DNA from: an uncultured bacterium
GTDB taxonomy: Bacteria > Bacillota_A > Clostridia > Oscillospirales > Oscillospiraceae
Length of the DNA: 7,995 bases
Assembly: GCA_905214605.1 (NCBI GenBank)
Contig: CAJMMY010000039.1
Coordinates: 1 to 7,995, forward strand
Reading direction: 5' to 3'
The notes under the pieces were generated by a model that was not told where the DNA came from, made no database searches, and worked only from the letters and a program-made list of their open reading frames with translations. A program made the position numbers and the translations under genes. Each line of letters starts with the position of its first letter. Position 1 is the first letter of the stretch. Below are positions 6,951 to 7,995 of this stretch, one piece after another.

Positions 6951-7995
6951 GCACACAAGACGTCCCTGTGCATAGACCTTGCGCACGTTATCGGGCGTCG
7001 ACAAATACAAAATGCGCGCCAAACGGTCAATGGGGGCATCGAACACGCCAAAGCCCGTAAGGTCGCAATCGGGCCGCTTGGTATCAACCACCTGCATATC
7101 GAACGCGCGACCCGGCTCGAACGCGCCCGTTGACAAACCGAGCGCCTCGGCGCCGCCCGTCGTGGCAAGCCAGAACGACTCAACAATCGACACGCGCGTG
7201 CCCTCGCCCAATCCACCGCGTTCATCAGGCGGCAACATCGCGTTCACACCCGTTTCAAGAAGGCGTGAAACAAGTACCGCTTGGCGAATATTCTCATACA
7301 TGCTCGGGCTATAGCCGCCCGAGATATCGGTACCAAGACCCACGTGAATACCCTGTTTACGGAAGCGTTGGACCGGCGCCACCGCGCTCGAGAAATACGA
7401 ATTCGCCATAGGGCAATGGGCAATCGCCACACCCAGCTCGGCGAACATCTCGCCCTCTTTCTCCGTGACGTAAGGGCAATGCGCCATGATCGTGCGCTCG
7501 TTCACCAAGCCGAAATCGCGAAGCGCATACGGGTCGGTTTTTCCAAAACGCTCCAACACCACATCGTGTTCCCATTGGCCCTCGTTGCAGTGGGTTTGCA
7601 CGTAGGCGCCCGTCGAAGCCGCAAGGTCGCCAAGGCCGCGCAGCACTTCATCGGTGCAACTTGGAATGAAGCGCGGCGTGATAACTGGCCAAATGCCCTG
7701 CTTGCTTGCGCGGCCAATGGCTTCAACTTCCTTAATAAGCGTCGCCGTGTCGGCAACAGCCTGTTCAGGCGAGGCGTCGCGATAGTATTCGGGATTCGCA
7801 GCCGGGTCGTCCATGACCGTTTTGCCGACAAGTGCGCGCTGGCCCTTTTCGGCGCAAATCGCCGCGAGCTCGATGCTCGATTCCAAATGCGCGCTTCCCA
7901 AATACACCGTGGTCGTCGAGCCGCGCGCGAGCAAAGCATCCACAAGGTCGCCGTACACGCGGCGCGCGAATTCCATATCAGAGAACTTCGACTCC
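6933..7995 (-). CDS. guaD: guanine deaminase (amidohydrolase superfamily, N-terminus outside window)
   Basis: Guanine deaminase hydrolyses guanine to xanthine and ammonia in cytoplasmic purine salvage and breakdown. The frame is open through the right edge, so the start and the N-terminal HxH metal-binding motif lie outside. Numbering from the internal ATG at 7976: GSTTTVYLGSAH and GKTVMDD (51-57) match the family's N-terminal half; TPRFIPSCTDEVL (from 100); QTHCNEGQWEHDVV with metal ligand H129 and the presumed catalytic E132; IMAHC (H166); VAIAHCPMANSYF (H187); and VGLGTDISGGYSPSMYENIR with metal ligand D217, the GTDxxGG signature typical of guanine deaminases. It ends with ATTGGAEALGL and EPGRAFDMQVVD, normal for the superfamily. 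The visible part is about 353 residues, and family members usually have about 430-450, so roughly 80-100 are missing. Alternatives are other SsnA/TrzN-like amidohydrolases, but the GTDxSGGYSPS block favours guanine deaminase. Its codon use is high-GC, unlike the genes left of 6230. Confidence 0.88.
   Translation of the reverse strand, partial: ESKFSDMEFARRVYGDLVDALLARGSTTTVYLGSAHLESSIELAAICAEKGQRALVGKTVMDDPAANPEYYRDASPEQAVADTATLIKEVEAIGRASKQGIWPVITPRFIPSCTDEVLRGLGDLAASTGAYVQTHCNEGQWEHDVVLERFGKTDPYALRDFGLVNERTIMAHCPYVTEKEGEMFAELGVAIAHCPMANSYFSSAVAPVQRFRKQGIHVGLGTDISGGYSPSMYENIRQAVLVSRLLETGVNAMLPPDERGGLGEGTRVSIVESFWLATTGGAEALGLSTGAFEPGRAFDMQVVDTKRPDCDLTGFGVFDAPIDRLARILYLSTPDNVRKVYAQGRLVCDKDAR

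Noticed and set aside
6558..7133. Plus-strand open frame across the noncoding region and the guaD end
   Set aside because: The product is Pro/Arg/Cys-rich with no domain, it covers the repeat array and the antisense of guaD, and it has no convincing ribosome site.

Overview
The window joins two stretches of DNA that look as if they come from different kinds of bacteria. Positions 1 to about 6230 have moderate GC, low CpG and Firmicute-style gene organisation: strong Shine-Dalgarno sites, short gene overlaps and a classic hairpin plus T-run terminator. A gut Clostridia/Oscillospiraceae-type organism fits, but that is inferred from style and protein families, not from a search. From about 6290 to the end the DNA is GC-rich and CpG-dense with GCG, TCG and CGC codons. 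It resembles a high-GC actinobacterial (perhaps Coriobacteriia) genome. The change falls inside an open reading frame, so either this is a chimeric (mis-assembled) contig or a foreign segment has been fused in frame.

Left part. (1) A SpoIID/LytB-domain protein, cut at its 5' side by the window edge, overlaps by 4 bases with (2) queA, a tRNA queuosine biosynthesis enzyme. A strong intrinsic terminator follows at 2026-2056. (3) After a 210-base intergenic region comes an 832-residue RND/MMPL-type membrane transporter, whose C-terminal tail carries a regular four-residue [V/I]-x-[G/A]-x repeat. (4) Overlapping it by 11 bases is a secreted protein with a signal peptide, GLUG repeats and a long predicted coiled coil. 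The overlap suggests that transporter and secreted protein are co-translated and work together at the cell surface.

Junction. Between roughly 6225 and 6290 the coiled-coil protein runs in frame into an acidic linker and a C-terminal Ala/Gly-rich transmembrane helix with quite different codon use.

Right part. The frame ends at 6573. A roughly 360-base noncoding stretch follows, with a GC-rich terminator-like hairpin (6646-6681), a short minus-strand orphan reading frame, and a degenerate 20-21 bp tandem repeat array that runs into the stop codon of the next gene. That gene, on the minus strand, is the C-terminal three quarters of a guanine deaminase and runs off the right edge. It is convergent with the left-hand genes.

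No tRNA, rRNA, CRISPR array, insertion sequence or transposase was seen.
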